64,000 nucleotides of DNA from Acinetobacter sp. NIPH 298 (GCF_000369505.1 NZ_KB850054.1:372001-436000); one strand, 5' to 3'. Counted from the stretch's first letter, positions 10,849 through 20,449 are shown. Numbers and translations are program-made. Notes: a model not told the origin generated them from the letters alone.

Positions 10849-12228
10849 TTATTTCAAACCAATTTTAAAGGATGCCAAGAACGCATTGGGTTGATTTGCA
10901 TCAAAAGTAACACCATCCAAAGCGCTGGTTTCTGGTGCTTTGATATAGGTCGCGGTGCTGAGGTCAGGGAAATCTTCCGCTTTCATTTTGCCTTCAGCGA
11001 TCAGTTCTTTGGCTGCTTGCGCATAGATTTCTGGTTGATAGGCTTTTTTCGCCATGTCTAAATACCATTGATCTGGCTTGGTTTCAGGGACATGTCCCCA
11101 ACGGCGCATTTGTGTTAACCACCACACTGCATCTGAATAATACGGAATGCCGTATTGACCTTTATAGAAGGTATTGAAATTTGGTACAGGGCGCTTATCA
11201 CCTGCTTCAAATTCAAAGGTTCCTGTCATACTGTTGGCAATCACAGCTTCATCAGCACCGACATAGTTCGGTCTTGAAATGATTTTGACCGCTTCAGCAC
11301 GATTGGCATTATTGTCTTGATCTAACCAGTAAGATGCGCGAATTAATGCTTTGACGACTTTTACAGTTGTTGTTGGGTTTTTCTCGGCAAAGTCTTTGGT
11401 CATTCCAAACACTTTATCTGTACCGTCTTTCCACATCTGATCAGAGGTGGCTACGGGAACGCCAATTTTTTTAAACACGGCTTGTTGGTTCCACGGTTCA
11501 CCAACGCAATAGCCCATGGTCGTACCTGCTTCCATGGTGGCAACCATTTGTGGTGGGGGTACGACGGAGAGCATCACATCTGCACCTTTGTTTCCTGAAG
11601 TATCGCTTGCATCGTATACGCCCGGATTGACACCACCTGCCGCAAGCCAATAGCGCATCATGTAGTTATGTGTACCCACTGGAAATGTCATACCCAAATT
11701 AAAGGGCTTACCTGCAGCTTTTGATTCATTTGCGGCCACTTTTAATGCCTCAGCACTAATCGGGTGCTTCGGCTTACCATTTTCCATGCTTAGGTTCGGC
11801 TTCATTTTTTGCCAAACTGAATTTGATACGGTGATACCTGCACCATTATAGGAAAGCGTAAATGGGGCAATGATTTCTTTATTTCCAGTAATGCCTGTCA
11901 TCGAGCCGAGTGGCATGGCTGCGAGCATATGCGCACCGTCTAATTCACCGCCAGCAACACGGTCATAGAGAACTTTCCAATTTGATTGTGCTTCGAGTTG
12001 CACATTTAATCCTTCATCTTGGAAGTAGCCTTTTTCATGGGCAATTGCTAAAGGCACCATATCGGTGAGTTTAATAAATCCAAGTTTGAGATTGGTTTTT
12101 TCAGCCTCGGTTGCTGTGTTTGAAGATGCATTCGTTGCAGTTTCAGGTTTTTTACCACATCCGCTCAGCGATAATACCGCGGCAGTCATACACATCATTA
12201 AACATGTTGATTTGACTAAATGTGACAT
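10849..12228 (-). CDS. nrtA: Nitrate-type ABC transporter substrate-binding lipoprotein
   Basis: A 459-residue NrtA/CmpA-like periplasmic binding protein anchored as a lipoprotein: the signal ends with lipobox LSGC (Cys24). The mature protein opens with the standard family phrase LKLGFIKLTDMVPLAIAHEKGYF. The length (~435 mature residues) fits NrtA and CmpA better than the ~300-residue SsuA/TauA proteins, which favours nitrate or nitrite as the ligand. First gene of the operon; its 220-base leader contains an attenuator-like structure and is preceded by a sigma-54 promoter, consistent with nitrogen-source control. Confidence 0.85.
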   Translation of the reverse strand: MSHLVKSTCLMMCMTAAVLSLSGCGKKPETATNASSNTATEAEKTNLKLGFIKLTDMVPLAIAHEKGYFQDEGLNVQLEAQSNWKVLYDRVAGGELDGAHMLAAMPLGSMTGITGNKEIIAPFTLSYNGAGITVSNSVWQKMKPNLSMENGKPKHPISAEALKVAANESKAAGKPFNLGMTFPVGTHNYMMRYWLAAGGVNPGVYDASDTSGNKGADVMLSVVPPPQMVATMEAGTTMGYCVGEPWNQQAVFKKIGVPVATSDQMWKDGTDKVFGMTKDFAEKNPTTTVKVVKALIRASYWLDQDNNANRAEAVKIISRPNYVGADEAVIANSMTGTFEFEAGDKRPVPNFNTFYKGQYGIPYYSDAVWWLTQMRRWGHVPETKPDQWYLDMAKKAYQPEIYAQAAKELIAEGKMKAEDFPDLSTATYIKAPETSALDGVTFDANQPNAFLASFKIGLK

Positions 12229-12341
12229 AATCGTTAGACCCCTATTCAGATTGTCTCTTGGCCATCAGCCAGATGATTTATACTGATCAATATTTTATTT
12301 ATGCGAGCGAGAGGTGAGAGAGGGGGCTGTATAAAGCATAT

Positions 12342-12415
12342 AAAAAGATGACAACGCCCTTCCACCACTCAATCCATATGTAATCTATGGAGCAAGCAGT
12401 TTTACGAGCGTCATT
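12342..12415 (-). promoter_or_regulatory. Attenuator-like leader of the nitrate transporter operon (possible ANTAR/NasT-type target)
   Basis: In the minus-strand leader, the arm AATGACGCTC (12415-12406) can pair with GGGCGTTGTCAT (12359-12348), and the latter runs directly into five U residues (12346-12342), the form of an intrinsic terminator. Between the arms is a perfect 6-bp hairpin (TCCATA/TATGGA). Nitrate-assimilation leaders in proteobacteria are commonly controlled by ANTAR proteins (NasR, NasT) that melt such terminators. The pairing is seen; the regulator is inference, and no ANTAR gene lies in this window. Confidence 0.5.
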
Positions 12416-12460
12416 GGCCGTGAATTAAAAAATCATCTTTGATTTTTATAATTATGAAGT

Positions 12461-12477
12461 AGCAACTTGTATGCCAA
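12461..12477 (-). promoter_or_regulatory. Sigma-54 (-24/-12) promoter for the nitrate ABC operon
   Basis: The minus strand reads TTGGCATACAAGTTGCT, matching the RpoN consensus YTGGCACG-N4-TTGCW with the required 10 bases between the GG and GC dinucleotides. Transcription would start near 12450, giving a leader of about 220 bases before nrtA. The position in front of a nitrogen-import operon supports function; an NtrC-type activator would be expected. Confidence 0.75.
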
Positions 12478-12531
12478 ATAATCAAATGATGAAAATTAAT
12501 GTTGCAGTGAGGGTGTTGGTAAATATCTAGA

Positions 12532-14151
12532 CTATTTGACCACCCGCCAAAATGCGAGAAGTCCACTCAGTACGATTAAGACAACTGAGATTAACCACGG
12601 ACTAATAATTGCAATGGTGAGCAAAATCAACATACTACTGCCGAACATCCAACTACGGCGTTGTTGCTGTTGCATTTGTAAGCGCATTTGTTGAATTTCT
12701 TTGAGCTGTTTGTCATGCCATGCGGATTGGTTTTTTAAACCATTTAGACTATCAATAAGTAGGCTTGGCAAATCTTGAGCGCCCAATAATAGGTCGGGAA
12801 TCTGCTGACCAAGCTCTTTCATATTTTTGACTGGATTCATATTGGCTTTGACCCATTCCGTCAGAATCGGTTTGGCCAGCTTCCAGATGTCGAGTTGAGG
12901 ATAAAGATCTGTACCTAAACCCTCAACGTGAACCAGTGTTTTGAGGAGCAACATCAACTGCGGTGGAATTTCCAAATGGAAACGACGCGCAATGTCCATG
13001 ACTTGAATCAAAATCCCAGCGAAGTCGAGCTGATCCATTGGTTTAGAGACCATTGGTCCAACGGTGCGGCGCATCTCACGAGACAATGCATCTTGATCGG
13101 TACCCGGTGGAATCCAGCCAGCCTGATGCACGATTTGAACCAATTGCATAAAGTTGCTGTTCATCACCGCAAGTAGCATCCGAGCAATCGTCATTTGATC
13201 ATGTTTTGACAATTCACCCATGATCGCGCAGTCCAACGCGATAAAGCGAGGGTTGTCTGGGTTAATTGTTTCAACAAAGACATTACCCGGATGCATGTCG
13301 GCGTGGAAAAAGTTGTCACGGAACACTTGGGTAAAGAAAATGGTTAAGCCTTTTTCTGCCAGATCAGCGCGATCCATGCCTAAACGGTCAAATGTCGCGA
13401 TATCAGAAATCGGTACGCCTGTGATGCGCTCAGCCACCATCACGTCTTTACTGTCCATATAGACTTCAGGCACATACATCATGCTTGAACCGGTAAAGTA
13501 ATGGCGCATACGTCGGGTATTGTCGGCTTCAAGGCTGAGATCAAGTTCATTTAAAATGATCTGACGGTAGTCCTGAATAATTTCAGATAAATGTAGGGCG
13601 CGTGCAGCTTCTAAACGATTTTCCAACCAATCCCCAAGCCAAGCGAGGATTTCAAAGTCTTGTAAAATCTGATTACGGATATCGGGACGGGTGACTTTAA
13701 CCACCACTTCACGACCATCATGCAGTGCGGCGGTATGTACTTGTGCAATCGATGCCGCCGCAAGTGGTTGTTCATCAAAACGAGAGAATAAGGTGGAAAC
13801 ATCTGCTTTTAATGATTCCTGAATCCGTTGTTTTGCCAGTTGTACATCAAACGGTTTAACCTGATCTTGCAGTAACACCAATTGCGATAAAATTTCAGGT
13901 GGAATCAGATCACGACGGGTAGAGAGGAGTTGCCCCAACTTAATCGTCAAAGGCCCCATATCTTCTAAGGCTTCTTTGAGATTGAGCGGATTTTTTTTCT
14001 CGCGACTTGACCATGCGGCAGGATGCATTTTGATTACATTTAAGGCATGGCGTGCTTTGGCTGGTAATTCTTCCGCAGGGAACAAGGTGTCAAGGCGGTA
14101 GTGTGCTGCTATACGCCAGAGTTCGAGTAACCGTGTAACATGCGGAATCAT
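12532..14151 (-). CDS. ubiB: Ubiquinone biosynthesis kinase-like protein UbiB
   Basis: A 539-residue ABC1/ADCK (atypical kinase-like) protein. The KxGQ-type motif is KLGQLLSTRRDLIP (71-84), followed by the family alanine-rich loop QPLAAASIAQVHTA and the kinase-like HADMHPGNVFVE and LDCAIMGEL segments. Two hydrophobic helices lie at the C-terminus (MLILLTIAIISPWLISVVLI), anchoring it to the inner membrane. It is needed for efficient aerobic ubiquinone synthesis, probably by ATP-driven handling of lipid intermediates. Third gene of ubiE-ubiJ-ubiB, 12 bases after ubiJ. Confidence 0.95.
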   Translation of the reverse strand: MIPHVTRLLELWRIAAHYRLDTLFPAEELPAKARHALNVIKMHPAAWSSREKKNPLNLKEALEDMGPLTIKLGQLLSTRRDLIPPEILSQLVLLQDQVKPFDVQLAKQRIQESLKADVSTLFSRFDEQPLAAASIAQVHTAALHDGREVVVKVTRPDIRNQILQDFEILAWLGDWLENRLEAARALHLSEIIQDYRQIILNELDLSLEADNTRRMRHYFTGSSMMYVPEVYMDSKDVMVAERITGVPISDIATFDRLGMDRADLAEKGLTIFFTQVFRDNFFHADMHPGNVFVETINPDNPRFIALDCAIMGELSKHDQMTIARMLLAVMNSNFMQLVQIVHQAGWIPPGTDQDALSREMRRTVGPMVSKPMDQLDFAGILIQVMDIARRFHLEIPPQLMLLLKTLVHVEGLGTDLYPQLDIWKLAKPILTEWVKANMNPVKNMKELGQQIPDLLLGAQDLPSLLIDSLNGLKNQSAWHDKQLKEIQQMRLQMQQQQRRSWMFGSSMLILLTIAIISPWLISVVLIVLSGLLAFWRVVK

Positions 14152-14163
14152 ATAAAATCTTAC

Positions 14164-14844
14164 CTAGTCTTGAGAGGATTGTTTTTGTGGGTTGAAAGAA
14201 GCCTGTAATTGCTGAAACTTGGCTTCTAAGCGATCAATTTCTTGATTGAGTTGGCGTGTTTCTCGATTGAGGTCGTCCATTTGCCAACGCGGGGCAAATA
14301 TCCCGCTGTCTTCTTTTAGAGCATCTTCAACAAAGAATAAATGACTTTGCAATGAACGTTTTAACTGTTCTGGCGCACGCTGAATTTTACCGAGTTCATG
14401 CGCCAGTTGTGGACCAATCCAAGGTGATAAATGCGCAGCGAGATCAGGCTCAGCTTGCTGCATAATTCTTTGAATATCTTGTAATAAGTGATAGTCGCCT
14501 TGTAGTGGGATATTGCCAATTTGATCCATATCACTGAATAACAATTTGACTAACGCCACTACGTTTTCAACATTTAGGGTTGCTGTTGCATCACTAATCT
14601 TATTCTGATTGTCGAAAGGTCGTTGTTCAAAGATGGATGGTGCTTGGCTCTGTCCTGTCACCGTCGGTTCCAGTCGAACTTTATTTTCATCAAAAAACAC
14701 ATCAACAGAGAGTTGGGGACTATCAATCACCACTCGCAATAATTGACCTTGTAATTGATTGAGTTGAACGCGTGTAATCGCATCCAAATCAATCACATGA
14801 TGAATGAGTCGTTCGACTGCACCGAGTGCTAAAATCGACCACAT
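14164..14844 (-). CDS. ubiJ: Ubiquinone biosynthesis accessory factor UbiJ (SCP2 domain)
   Basis: A 226-residue protein lying between ubiE and ubiB as in most gammaproteobacteria. The N-terminal ~110 residues form an SCP2-like lipid-binding fold (strands QLQGQLLRVVID and LSVDVFFD). The C-terminus is a predicted coiled coil (RETRQLNQEIDRLEAKFQQL). UbiJ binds polyprenyl intermediates and supports the soluble Ubi complex with UbiK. It starts 24 bases after ubiE. The primary sequence is weakly conserved, so synteny carries much of the call. Confidence 0.85.
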   Translation of the reverse strand: MWSILALGAVERLIHHVIDLDAITRVQLNQLQGQLLRVVIDSPQLSVDVFFDENKVRLEPTVTGQSQAPSIFEQRPFDNQNKISDATATLNVENVVALVKLLFSDMDQIGNIPLQGDYHLLQDIQRIMQQAEPDLAAHLSPWIGPQLAHELGKIQRAPEQLKRSLQSHLFFVEDALKEDSGIFAPRWQMDDLNRETRQLNQEIDRLEAKFQQLQASFNPQKQSSQD

Positions 14845-14868
14845 TGCGAATTCCTTAAAATCTGAACC

Positions 14869-15810
14869 TTACAGTTTGAATCCACGGTGAACAGCCACGA
14901 TACCACCTGTTAAGTTGTGGTAGTCACAGCTTTGGAAGCCTGCATTTTCCATCATTCCTTTTAAGGTGCGTTGGTCAGGATGCATACGGATCGATTCAGC
15001 GAGGTATTTATAGCTTTCAGCATCATTCGCGACCAATTTACCCATGATCGGGAGCGCCGTGAATGAATAAAAGTCATATAGTTTAGAGAAAGGTTCAAAT
15101 ACAGGTTTTGAAAACTCAAGTACCAATAAACGACCGCCTGGCTTAAGGACACGATACATCGCCTGTAAGGCAGCATCTTTATCGGTCACGTTACGTAAAC
15201 CAAAACTGATCGTCAGTAAATCGAAGCTATTGTCTGCAAATGGCTCTAATGTTTCTGCATTGGCAAGCACAAAATCAACGTTGGTACAGCCCGCATCAAT
15301 CAGACGATCACGACCCACATTTAACATGGATTCATTGATATCTGAAAGTACCACATGGCCTTGCGGACCTACTTCGCGACTAAACACTTTCGCAAGGTCA
15401 CCTGTACCGCCTGCGATATCTAATACGTGCTGTCCACGACGAACACCAGACATATTAATCGCAAAACGTTTCCAGAGACGGTGGATACCGAATGACATGA
15501 GGTCATTCATGATGTCGTATTTGCTTGCAACTGAATGGAAGACTTCTGCAACTTTTTGTGCTTTATCATCACTACTTACGGTTTGATAACCGAAGTGAGT
15601 GGTTTCACCGACATTTCCTGTATTTGCACCACGCGGTAAGTTGTATTTCGGTACTGAACCCGTCGGTGTTGATGTTAGACCTTGTTGTAATGTTTGTTGC
15701 TGGCCTTGTGGTGTGCCTTGCGGAAGGGGTGAGCTTAGGAATGGGCTGACTTTGTCTGAACTTGGTTTTTGCTCAACTTCTGGGGTGGGCTGTTGGTTTT
15801 CGTTAGACAT
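14869..15810 (-). CDS. ubiE: Demethylmenaquinone/ubiquinone C-methyltransferase UbiE with N-terminal extension
   Basis: SAM-dependent methyltransferase that adds the C2 methyl group in ubiquinone biosynthesis. The core begins at about residue 69 ([10 protein letters not shown]) and contains [23 protein letters not shown] motif [13 protein letters not shown], and [14 protein letters not shown]. The end, [12 protein letters not shown], is canonical. The protein is 313 residues against about 251 in E. coli. The extra ~62 N-terminal residues are rich in Q, P, S and T and predicted disordered. The ATG at 15810 has a good AGGAG site (TAGGAGAAAACAATG), so the extension is probably translated. First gene of ubiE-ubiJ-ubiB. 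Confidence 0.95.
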   Translation of the reverse strand: MSNENQQPTPEVEQKPSSDKVSPFLSSPLPQGTPQGQQQTLQQGLTSTPTGSVPKYNLPRGANTGNVGETTHFGYQTVSSDDKAQKVAEVFHSVASKYDIMNDLMSFGIHRLWKRFAINMSGVRRGQHVLDIAGGTGDLAKVFSREVGPQGHVVLSDINESMLNVGRDRLIDAGCTNVDFVLANAETLEPFADNSFDLLTISFGLRNVTDKDAALQAMYRVLKPGGRLLVLEFSKPVFEPFSKLYDFYSFTALPIMGKLVANDAESYKYLAESIRMHPDQRTLKGMMENAGFQSCDYHNLTGGIVAVHRGFKL

Positions 15811-15961
15811 TGTTTTCTCCTAAACTTTCGTTCTAGCGGCACGAATCAGCATGCATGATGACAGATTTTGTAATTTTTTACAGGCTTTGACATGTAATTG
15901 TTATGAATAATATACAGAAACTCATTTTCTCAAAAGGGTTTTTATTTTGAATTATGTTGAG

Positions 15962-15989
15962 AAAAATCTCCCTCTTATAGAAGAGGGAG
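15962..15989 (-). terminator. Intrinsic terminator after the FFLEELY-type gene
   Basis: Perfect 9-bp stem CTCCCTCTT/AAGAGGGAG with a four-base loop, followed on the minus strand by A and then five U residues. It lies 13 bases after the stop at 16002. Confidence 0.8.
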
Positions 15990-16001
15990 GGCGTATGTTA
16001 T

Positions 16002-16712
16002 TTATACTTGAAATGGGGCAGGATCCCCAGCATGAACTTTGTCAATAATTTCACGCTCTTTCTCAGTAAATGCTTGAATAAAAACCGCAGCAGATTTTAA
16101 GGGTTTCATTGCAGCAAAACCTTCTTGAATGAATTCGTACATCCCTTCAAATTGATATTTTTTGGCAATACCTTTGCACATCTTAAAAGCAGCGTACATC
16201 ATGGTAGAACGCATATATTTGTCTAAGGTTACACCCAACTCATCAAGGAGTTGTAATTGTTCATAACGCGCTTCACCTTGATCAAGTTTGACCAATGTCT
16301 GGCGCATGATTTCATCGGTTATCGGTGTGTCTAAAGGGTAGTCTTGTAAGAGTTGGATGGCAACTTGCTCATCCAAACGTGTTGCAAGTACCGCCAAACT
16401 GACTGACTTTGTGCCTGTTTTAATGGCATTTTCAGGAAGTAGACTTTCCGCTTTGTGGGCATATTTCAGTAAGCGTTCGATTTGCTGTGCCATAGCATCA
16501 AAATCAGGGCCACCATATAAGCGATTTAAGAAATATTGCGCCATTAACTGATTTTCAGGCTGAGCAAAGAAATCTTGATGCGTTGCCGCAATGCGTGCTT
16601 TCATCCATGCTTGTGCATCATGTAGGCGTTGGGCAATCGCTGGATCTTGGTGGTAATTCAAATTTTGATATTGTAATAAAAGATCATCAAATGCAGCGAG
16701 TTTTGACATATT
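16002..16712 (-). CDS. FFLEELY-motif family protein, function unknown
   Basis: A conserved protein of about 236 residues when started at the internal ATG (MSKLAAFDDLLLQYQ); the frame is open to 16769 but the extra 19 residues look like untranslated leader. The family motif appears in the degenerate form AQYFLNRLYGGPDF, followed by a mostly helical protein with a long C-terminal helical bundle. No signal peptide, membrane segment or catalytic motif is seen. It is a single-gene unit with its own terminator, convergent with ubiE only by position. I recognise the family name but not a biochemical role. Confidence 0.7.
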   Translation of the reverse strand, partial: NMSKLAAFDDLLLQYQNLNYHQDPAIAQRLHDAQAWMKARIAATHQDFFAQPENQLMAQYFLNRLYGGPDFDAMAQQIERLLKYAHKAESLLPENAIKTGTKSVSLAVLATRLDEQVAIQLLQDYPLDTPITDEIMRQTLVKLDQGEARYEQLQLLDELGVTLDKYMRSTMMYAAFKMCKGIAKKYQFEGMYEFIQEGFAAMKPLKSAAVFIQAFTEKEREIIDKVHAGDPAPFQV

Positions 16713-16915
16713 CGCACTCAAAGAAAATAAAATCATGAAATCATAGGCTGCATGATACCCAAGAACCATGACAACATAAACGCTAAATGTTTAACAATTG
16801 GTCACTACAAAGCTCCATTTATTTTATTCTACAGAAATTGTACATTTGTTTTTTTAAAGTCTATTCCAGTTATGACTATACTCAATTTTAATAAATCATA
16901 CACTTAGAGCAAAAA

Positions 16916-18334
16916 ATGAGTGAACAACAACCCGTATTTGAATTACGTGATGAAGATGAGCTTTCTTTAGATTTGATTGAGGCGCAGTACGCATTAAAAC
17001 AAAGCCAAGATCAAAAAAATGCAAAAAGTGTGTTAGTGCTGGTCAGTGGTATTGAACTGGCAGGCAAGGGCGAAGCGGTTAAACAGCTAAGAGAGTGGGT
17101 CGACCCACGCTATCTCCGTGTTAAAGCGGATGCGCCGCAACGTATGTCAAATAGCCAAGCATTTTGGCAATCGTATACGCGCTTTATACCTGCTGAAGGT
17201 CAAATCGTGGTGATGTTTGGCAATTGGTATAGTGATTTACTCGCAACCGTAATGCAGGATGCGAAGGCTTTGGATGACAAAGCATTTGATCGTTATGTCG
17301 AAAAAATGCGGGCATTTGAGCATGATTTACAGCAGAACCATGTGCATGTGATTAAAGTTTGGTTTGATCTGTCTTGGAAAGCATTGCAAAAACGTTTGGA
17401 TCAAGTTGATCCATCTGAGCAGCATTGGCATAAATTACATGGATTGGATTGGCGCAATAAAAAGCAATATGAGACTTTGCAAAGCTTCAGTCAACGCTTT
17501 ACTGAGGACTGGTTTATCATCAATGGCGAAGATGAAAAACGTCGGGATCAATGCTTTGCTCAGTATGTGTTACAGACTTTGCAAGCCTTACCAGAACATC
17601 AAACATCCGCAGCAAAAACATGGCAGCAGGCAGAGATTCCTCAACAATTGATACAACCAGAACAGCAAGTTTTAGAAAAAGAACGCTATAAAGATGAGTT
17701 GAATGAGCTGACCCGAAAAGTTGCTGAAGCATTACGTTGTGATGAGCGTAAAGTGATTATTGCATTTGAGGGAATTGATGCTGCAGGTAAAGGCGGAGCC
17801 ATTAAGCGCATTGTAAAAAAACTTGATCCACGTGAATACGAAATTCATAGCATTGCCGCACCTGAGCGCTACGAATTGCGCCGTCCTTATTTATGGCGCT
17901 TTTGGAATCGACTCAATGACAGTGGCAAAATCACCATTTTTGATCGGACATGGTATGGCCGTGTGTTGGTAGAGCGTGTTGAAGGATTTGCATGTATACC
18001 TGAATGGCAACGTGCTTATGATGAGATCAATCGTTTTGAACAGAACTTAATTGATAGTCAAACCGTCATTGTTAAGATTTGGCTGGCGATTAGCAAAGAT
18101 GAACAAGCATTACGCTTTAAAGAACGGGAACAGACACCGCATAAACGTTTTAAGATCACAGAAGAAGACTGGCGTAACCGTGAAAAATGGGATGATTATT
18201 TAAACGCAGCCGCGGATATGTTTGAACGGACCAGTACCAAGGATGCCCCGTGGCACATCATTGCGACCAATGATAAATATAGTGCGCGTATTGATGTATT
18301 AAAGGCGATATTAAAACAACTGAGCGTAGATTAA
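16916..18334 (+). CDS. pap: Polyphosphate:AMP phosphotransferase (two-domain PPK2)
   Basis: A 472-residue class II PPK2 enzyme that phosphorylates AMP to ADP using polyphosphate. Two PPK2 domains are in tandem. The second (about 240-470) is complete: Walker A FEGIDAAGKGGAIKRI, the RPYLWRFW segment and the lid motif FDRTWYGRVLVERVEG. The first (about 15-225) has Walker A VSGIELAGKGEA (43-54) but reads FGNWYSDLL where the second has FDRTWYGRVL, so it is likely the non-catalytic half. Size and layout match Pap from Acinetobacter johnsonii. The gene is monocistronic with a terminator overlapping its stop. Confidence 0.93.
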   Translation: MSEQQPVFELRDEDELSLDLIEAQYALKQSQDQKNAKSVLVLVSGIELAGKGEAVKQLREWVDPRYLRVKADAPQRMSNSQAFWQSYTRFIPAEGQIVVMFGNWYSDLLATVMQDAKALDDKAFDRYVEKMRAFEHDLQQNHVHVIKVWFDLSWKALQKRLDQVDPSEQHWHKLHGLDWRNKKQYETLQSFSQRFTEDWFIINGEDEKRRDQCFAQYVLQTLQALPEHQTSAAKTWQQAEIPQQLIQPEQQVLEKERYKDELNELTRKVAEALRCDERKVIIAFEGIDAAGKGGAIKRIVKKLDPREYEIHSIAAPERYELRRPYLWRFWNRLNDSGKITIFDRTWYGRVLVERVEGFACIPEWQRAYDEINRFEQNLIDSQTVIVKIWLAISKDEQALRFKEREQTPHKRFKITEEDWRNREKWDDYLNAAADMFERTSTKDAPWHIIATNDKYSARIDVLKAILKQLSVD

Positions 18335-18350
18335 GTGCTCAGTTGTTTAT
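18315..18350 (+). terminator. Intrinsic terminator overlapping the end of pap
   Basis: An 11-bp perfect stem (AACAACTGAGC 18315-18325 with GCTCAGTTGTT 18337-18347) followed by TATTG. The 5' arm lies within the last codons of pap and the stop codon sits in the loop. Confidence 0.7.
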
Positions 18351-18372
18351 TGACCTTGGAAACTTCAGTCGA

Positions 18373-19686
18373 TTAAGTCTGTTGAACCAAACCCGCATCT
18401 ATTGAAGATGGTTTAGCGGTAACATTTTTATGCTGGCGGAACACAAAGAGTGTGGCAATCAGACTAATGATGGCGGCAAACATCAGCCAAAATGCAGGCA
18501 TACTTTTGCTACCAGTTTCTTGCACGAGATAGGTTGCGATCATGGGGGTTAAGCCACCAAAGACTGAAGTTGCTAAGCTATAAGCGACGGAGAAACCTGC
18601 GATACGCACTGAGCTTGGCATCATTTCGGTGAGTGAAACGACCAGTGCCCCATTGTAGAAACTATAGAGTAGTGATAACCACAACAGTGCCATCAACATA
18701 TGCGCAAGACTAATGTCATGTGCTAACCAGTTGAGCAACGGATAGGCGCTGATAAAAATCAACACAGTTGTGATGATCAAGAGTGGTTTTCGACCAAACT
18801 TATCTGAGAGATGACCACCAATCGGTAATAGAAGAAAGTTGCTGGCACCGACCATAACGGTTGCGATTAAACTTTCGGTACTGCTTAAATGCAGCACTTC
18901 CTTGCCGTAGGTCGGTGTATATACCGTAATAAAATAAAACATGGTGGTGGTGGTCGCGACCATGCACATACCCACCAGTACAATTTTCCAGTTTGCAGCG
19001 AGTGTCGCCATGATTTGTCGCGTGCTTGGATGCTCTTTACGTGAAGCAAAGGCTTCTGTTTCTTGCAAAGATTTTCGTAACCAGAAAATGAACGGAATAA
19101 TGGCGCAACCGACAAAAAACGGAATGCGCCATGCCCAAGCATCAACTTGTGCTTTGGTAAATGCTAAGCTGACCAGATAACCCAATGTTGCAGCAAAAAT
19201 AACAGCGACTTGTTGGCTAGCAGATTGCCAACTGGTGATAAAACCACGGTTATGTGGTTCAGCTATTTCTGATAAATAGACAGATACACCACCGAGTTCA
19301 ACACCTGCTGAAAACCCTTGCGCCAGACGGCCGACGAAGATCAAAACCGTGGCTGCAAATCCAATACTGGCATAACCTGGGGTAAGCGCGATTAGCAAAG
19401 AACCTGCGGCCATAATGCTCAACGTGACCATTAAGCCTTTACGACGGCCTATGCGATCAACGTATGGACCAAGAACCAAAGCGCCGATCGGACGCATTAA
19501 AAAACTCACTGCGAAGACCAAAAAGGTTTTCATCAGTGCAGCATAGCTACTATCGGAGTGGAAAAAGGTTTGACCTATGGCTTGTGCATAAAGCCCAAAA
19601 AGGAAGAAATCATATTGTTCGAGAAAATTCCCGCTGGTGACATTAAAAATTGCACGTATTTTTGACGTTGTTGGTCCGTGTTGCAC
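18373..19686 (-). CDS. MFS transporter, metabolite:H+ symporter (MHS) family
   Basis: A 437-residue, 12-helix major facilitator. Family signs are the loop 2-3 motif [14 protein letters not shown] (about 88-101), the [21 protein letters not shown] segment of helix 4, and the loop 8-9 repeat [14 protein letters not shown]. This pattern (RLxQGFSxGxExGG) marks the MHS group that includes citrate, tricarballylate, proline/betaine, ketoglutarate and shikimate transporters. The N-terminal [16 protein letters not shown] favours the citrate/tricarballylate subgroup, but the substrate is not certain. No catabolic genes adjoin it. Its upstream region is strongly palindromic. Confidence 0.85.
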   Translation of the reverse strand: MQHGPTTSKIRAIFNVTSGNFLEQYDFFLFGLYAQAIGQTFFHSDSSYAALMKTFLVFAVSFLMRPIGALVLGPYVDRIGRRKGLMVTLSIMAAGSLLIALTPGYASIGFAATVLIFVGRLAQGFSAGVELGGVSVYLSEIAEPHNRGFITSWQSASQQVAVIFAATLGYLVSLAFTKAQVDAWAWRIPFFVGCAIIPFIFWLRKSLQETEAFASRKEHPSTRQIMATLAANWKIVLVGMCMVATTTTMFYFITVYTPTYGKEVLHLSSTESLIATVMVGASNFLLLPIGGHLSDKFGRKPLLIITTVLIFISAYPLLNWLAHDISLAHMLMALLWLSLLYSFYNGALVVSLTEMMPSSVRIAGFSVAYSLATSVFGGLTPMIATYLVQETGSKSMPAFWLMFAAIISLIATLFVFRQHKNVTAKPSSIDAGLVQQT

Positions 19687-19802
19687 AACGACTCTCCATC
19701 ATTCATTTGTCATCGTGTGATGGAGCATAAAAATACAAACTTGATCTAAACTTAAAAAATTAAGTGAATATTAACGCTTCTGTTGTTTTTATGTAGTGCA
19801 GT

Positions 19803-19918
19803 GTTTCCCTGCGAGACTGGTCATCTTACAGGGAACAAAAGACCTCTTTCATCATAATTCACACCCACTGTGTTGTTCTCTCACTGGGAGAAACAAAAGG
19901 GATTGATGAACGAGGTCT
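19803..19918. repeat. Nested palindromic intergenic element (possible structured RNA leader)
   Basis: Two adjacent stem structures fill this stretch. One is GTTTCCCTG (19803-19811) with CAGGGAAC (19829-19836). The other is a long one with 15-base arms, AGACCTCTTTCATCA (19840-19854) and TGATGAACGAGGTCT (19904-19918), matching at 14 of 15 positions, with a smaller GTTCTC/GAGAAAC hairpin inside. It lies between the small gene at 19949 and the MFS gene, about 117 bases before the MFS start. It could be a genome-wide repeat, a terminator cluster or a leader controlling the transporter; sequence alone does not decide. Confidence 0.55.
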
Positions 19919-19948
19919 AAATCAATATTTTAATGCGGAGAAATTTAT

Positions 19949-20449
19949 TTAGTTGAGTGTCAGGCTTTTTTGTTGAATACGTTTGGCTAGGTTATAGCAG
20001 TCTTCGATATGTAGTTCGGTGATTTTTTTCATCATAAAATAACCTAAACTTGCTGCAATAATTTGTCCACCTAAAGGAATAAATTTGGTCACTTGTTTGG
20101 TCGCAATTTTGGCAAAGAAACCATTAAAGGATTTTTTCATGGCGGTACGTGCAACAAGGAATCCTGAAAACTCAAAACCACGCTTGCGTAATTCATTCCA
20201 ATGGATTTTTTTAGTTTCTGGGTCATAGACGCTGATATGTTCAGGTGCAAGACCAAAGCGTGCATTAATATCTGGAATGACTTGGGTCAGCATGCTCAAG
20301 TCAACCACAACATCAAAAAATGGAATGGGTATAATCGCTGCACCTGCCGAATAATAAGCGGTTTTTTTTGTACGTTCTAAGCATTCTTTACGGATTTGTT
20401 CCAAATTTAAACTTGGGTCAATAAAGTCAGGCGTTTTTTCAATTTTCAT
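19949..20449 (-). CDS. DUF697/EcsC-like small protein, function unknown
   Basis: A 166-residue protein with an N-terminal soluble part and two hydrophobic glycine/alanine-rich segments (YYSAGAAIIPIPFFDVVVDL at about 32-51 and FIPLGGQIIAASLGYFMMKK at about 123-142). The IPIPFFDVVVDLSMLTQV pattern is like the membrane-associated C-terminal domain of YcjF/DUF697 proteins, here without any GTPase domain. It ends with a helical KKITELHIEDCYNLA tail. It stands alone and its partner is unknown. Confidence 0.6.
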   Translation of the reverse strand: MKIEKTPDFIDPSLNLEQIRKECLERTKKTAYYSAGAAIIPIPFFDVVVDLSMLTQVIPDINARFGLAPEHISVYDPETKKIHWNELRKRGFEFSGFLVARTAMKKSFNGFFAKIATKQVTKFIPLGGQIIAASLGYFMMKKITELHIEDCYNLAKRIQQKSLTLN

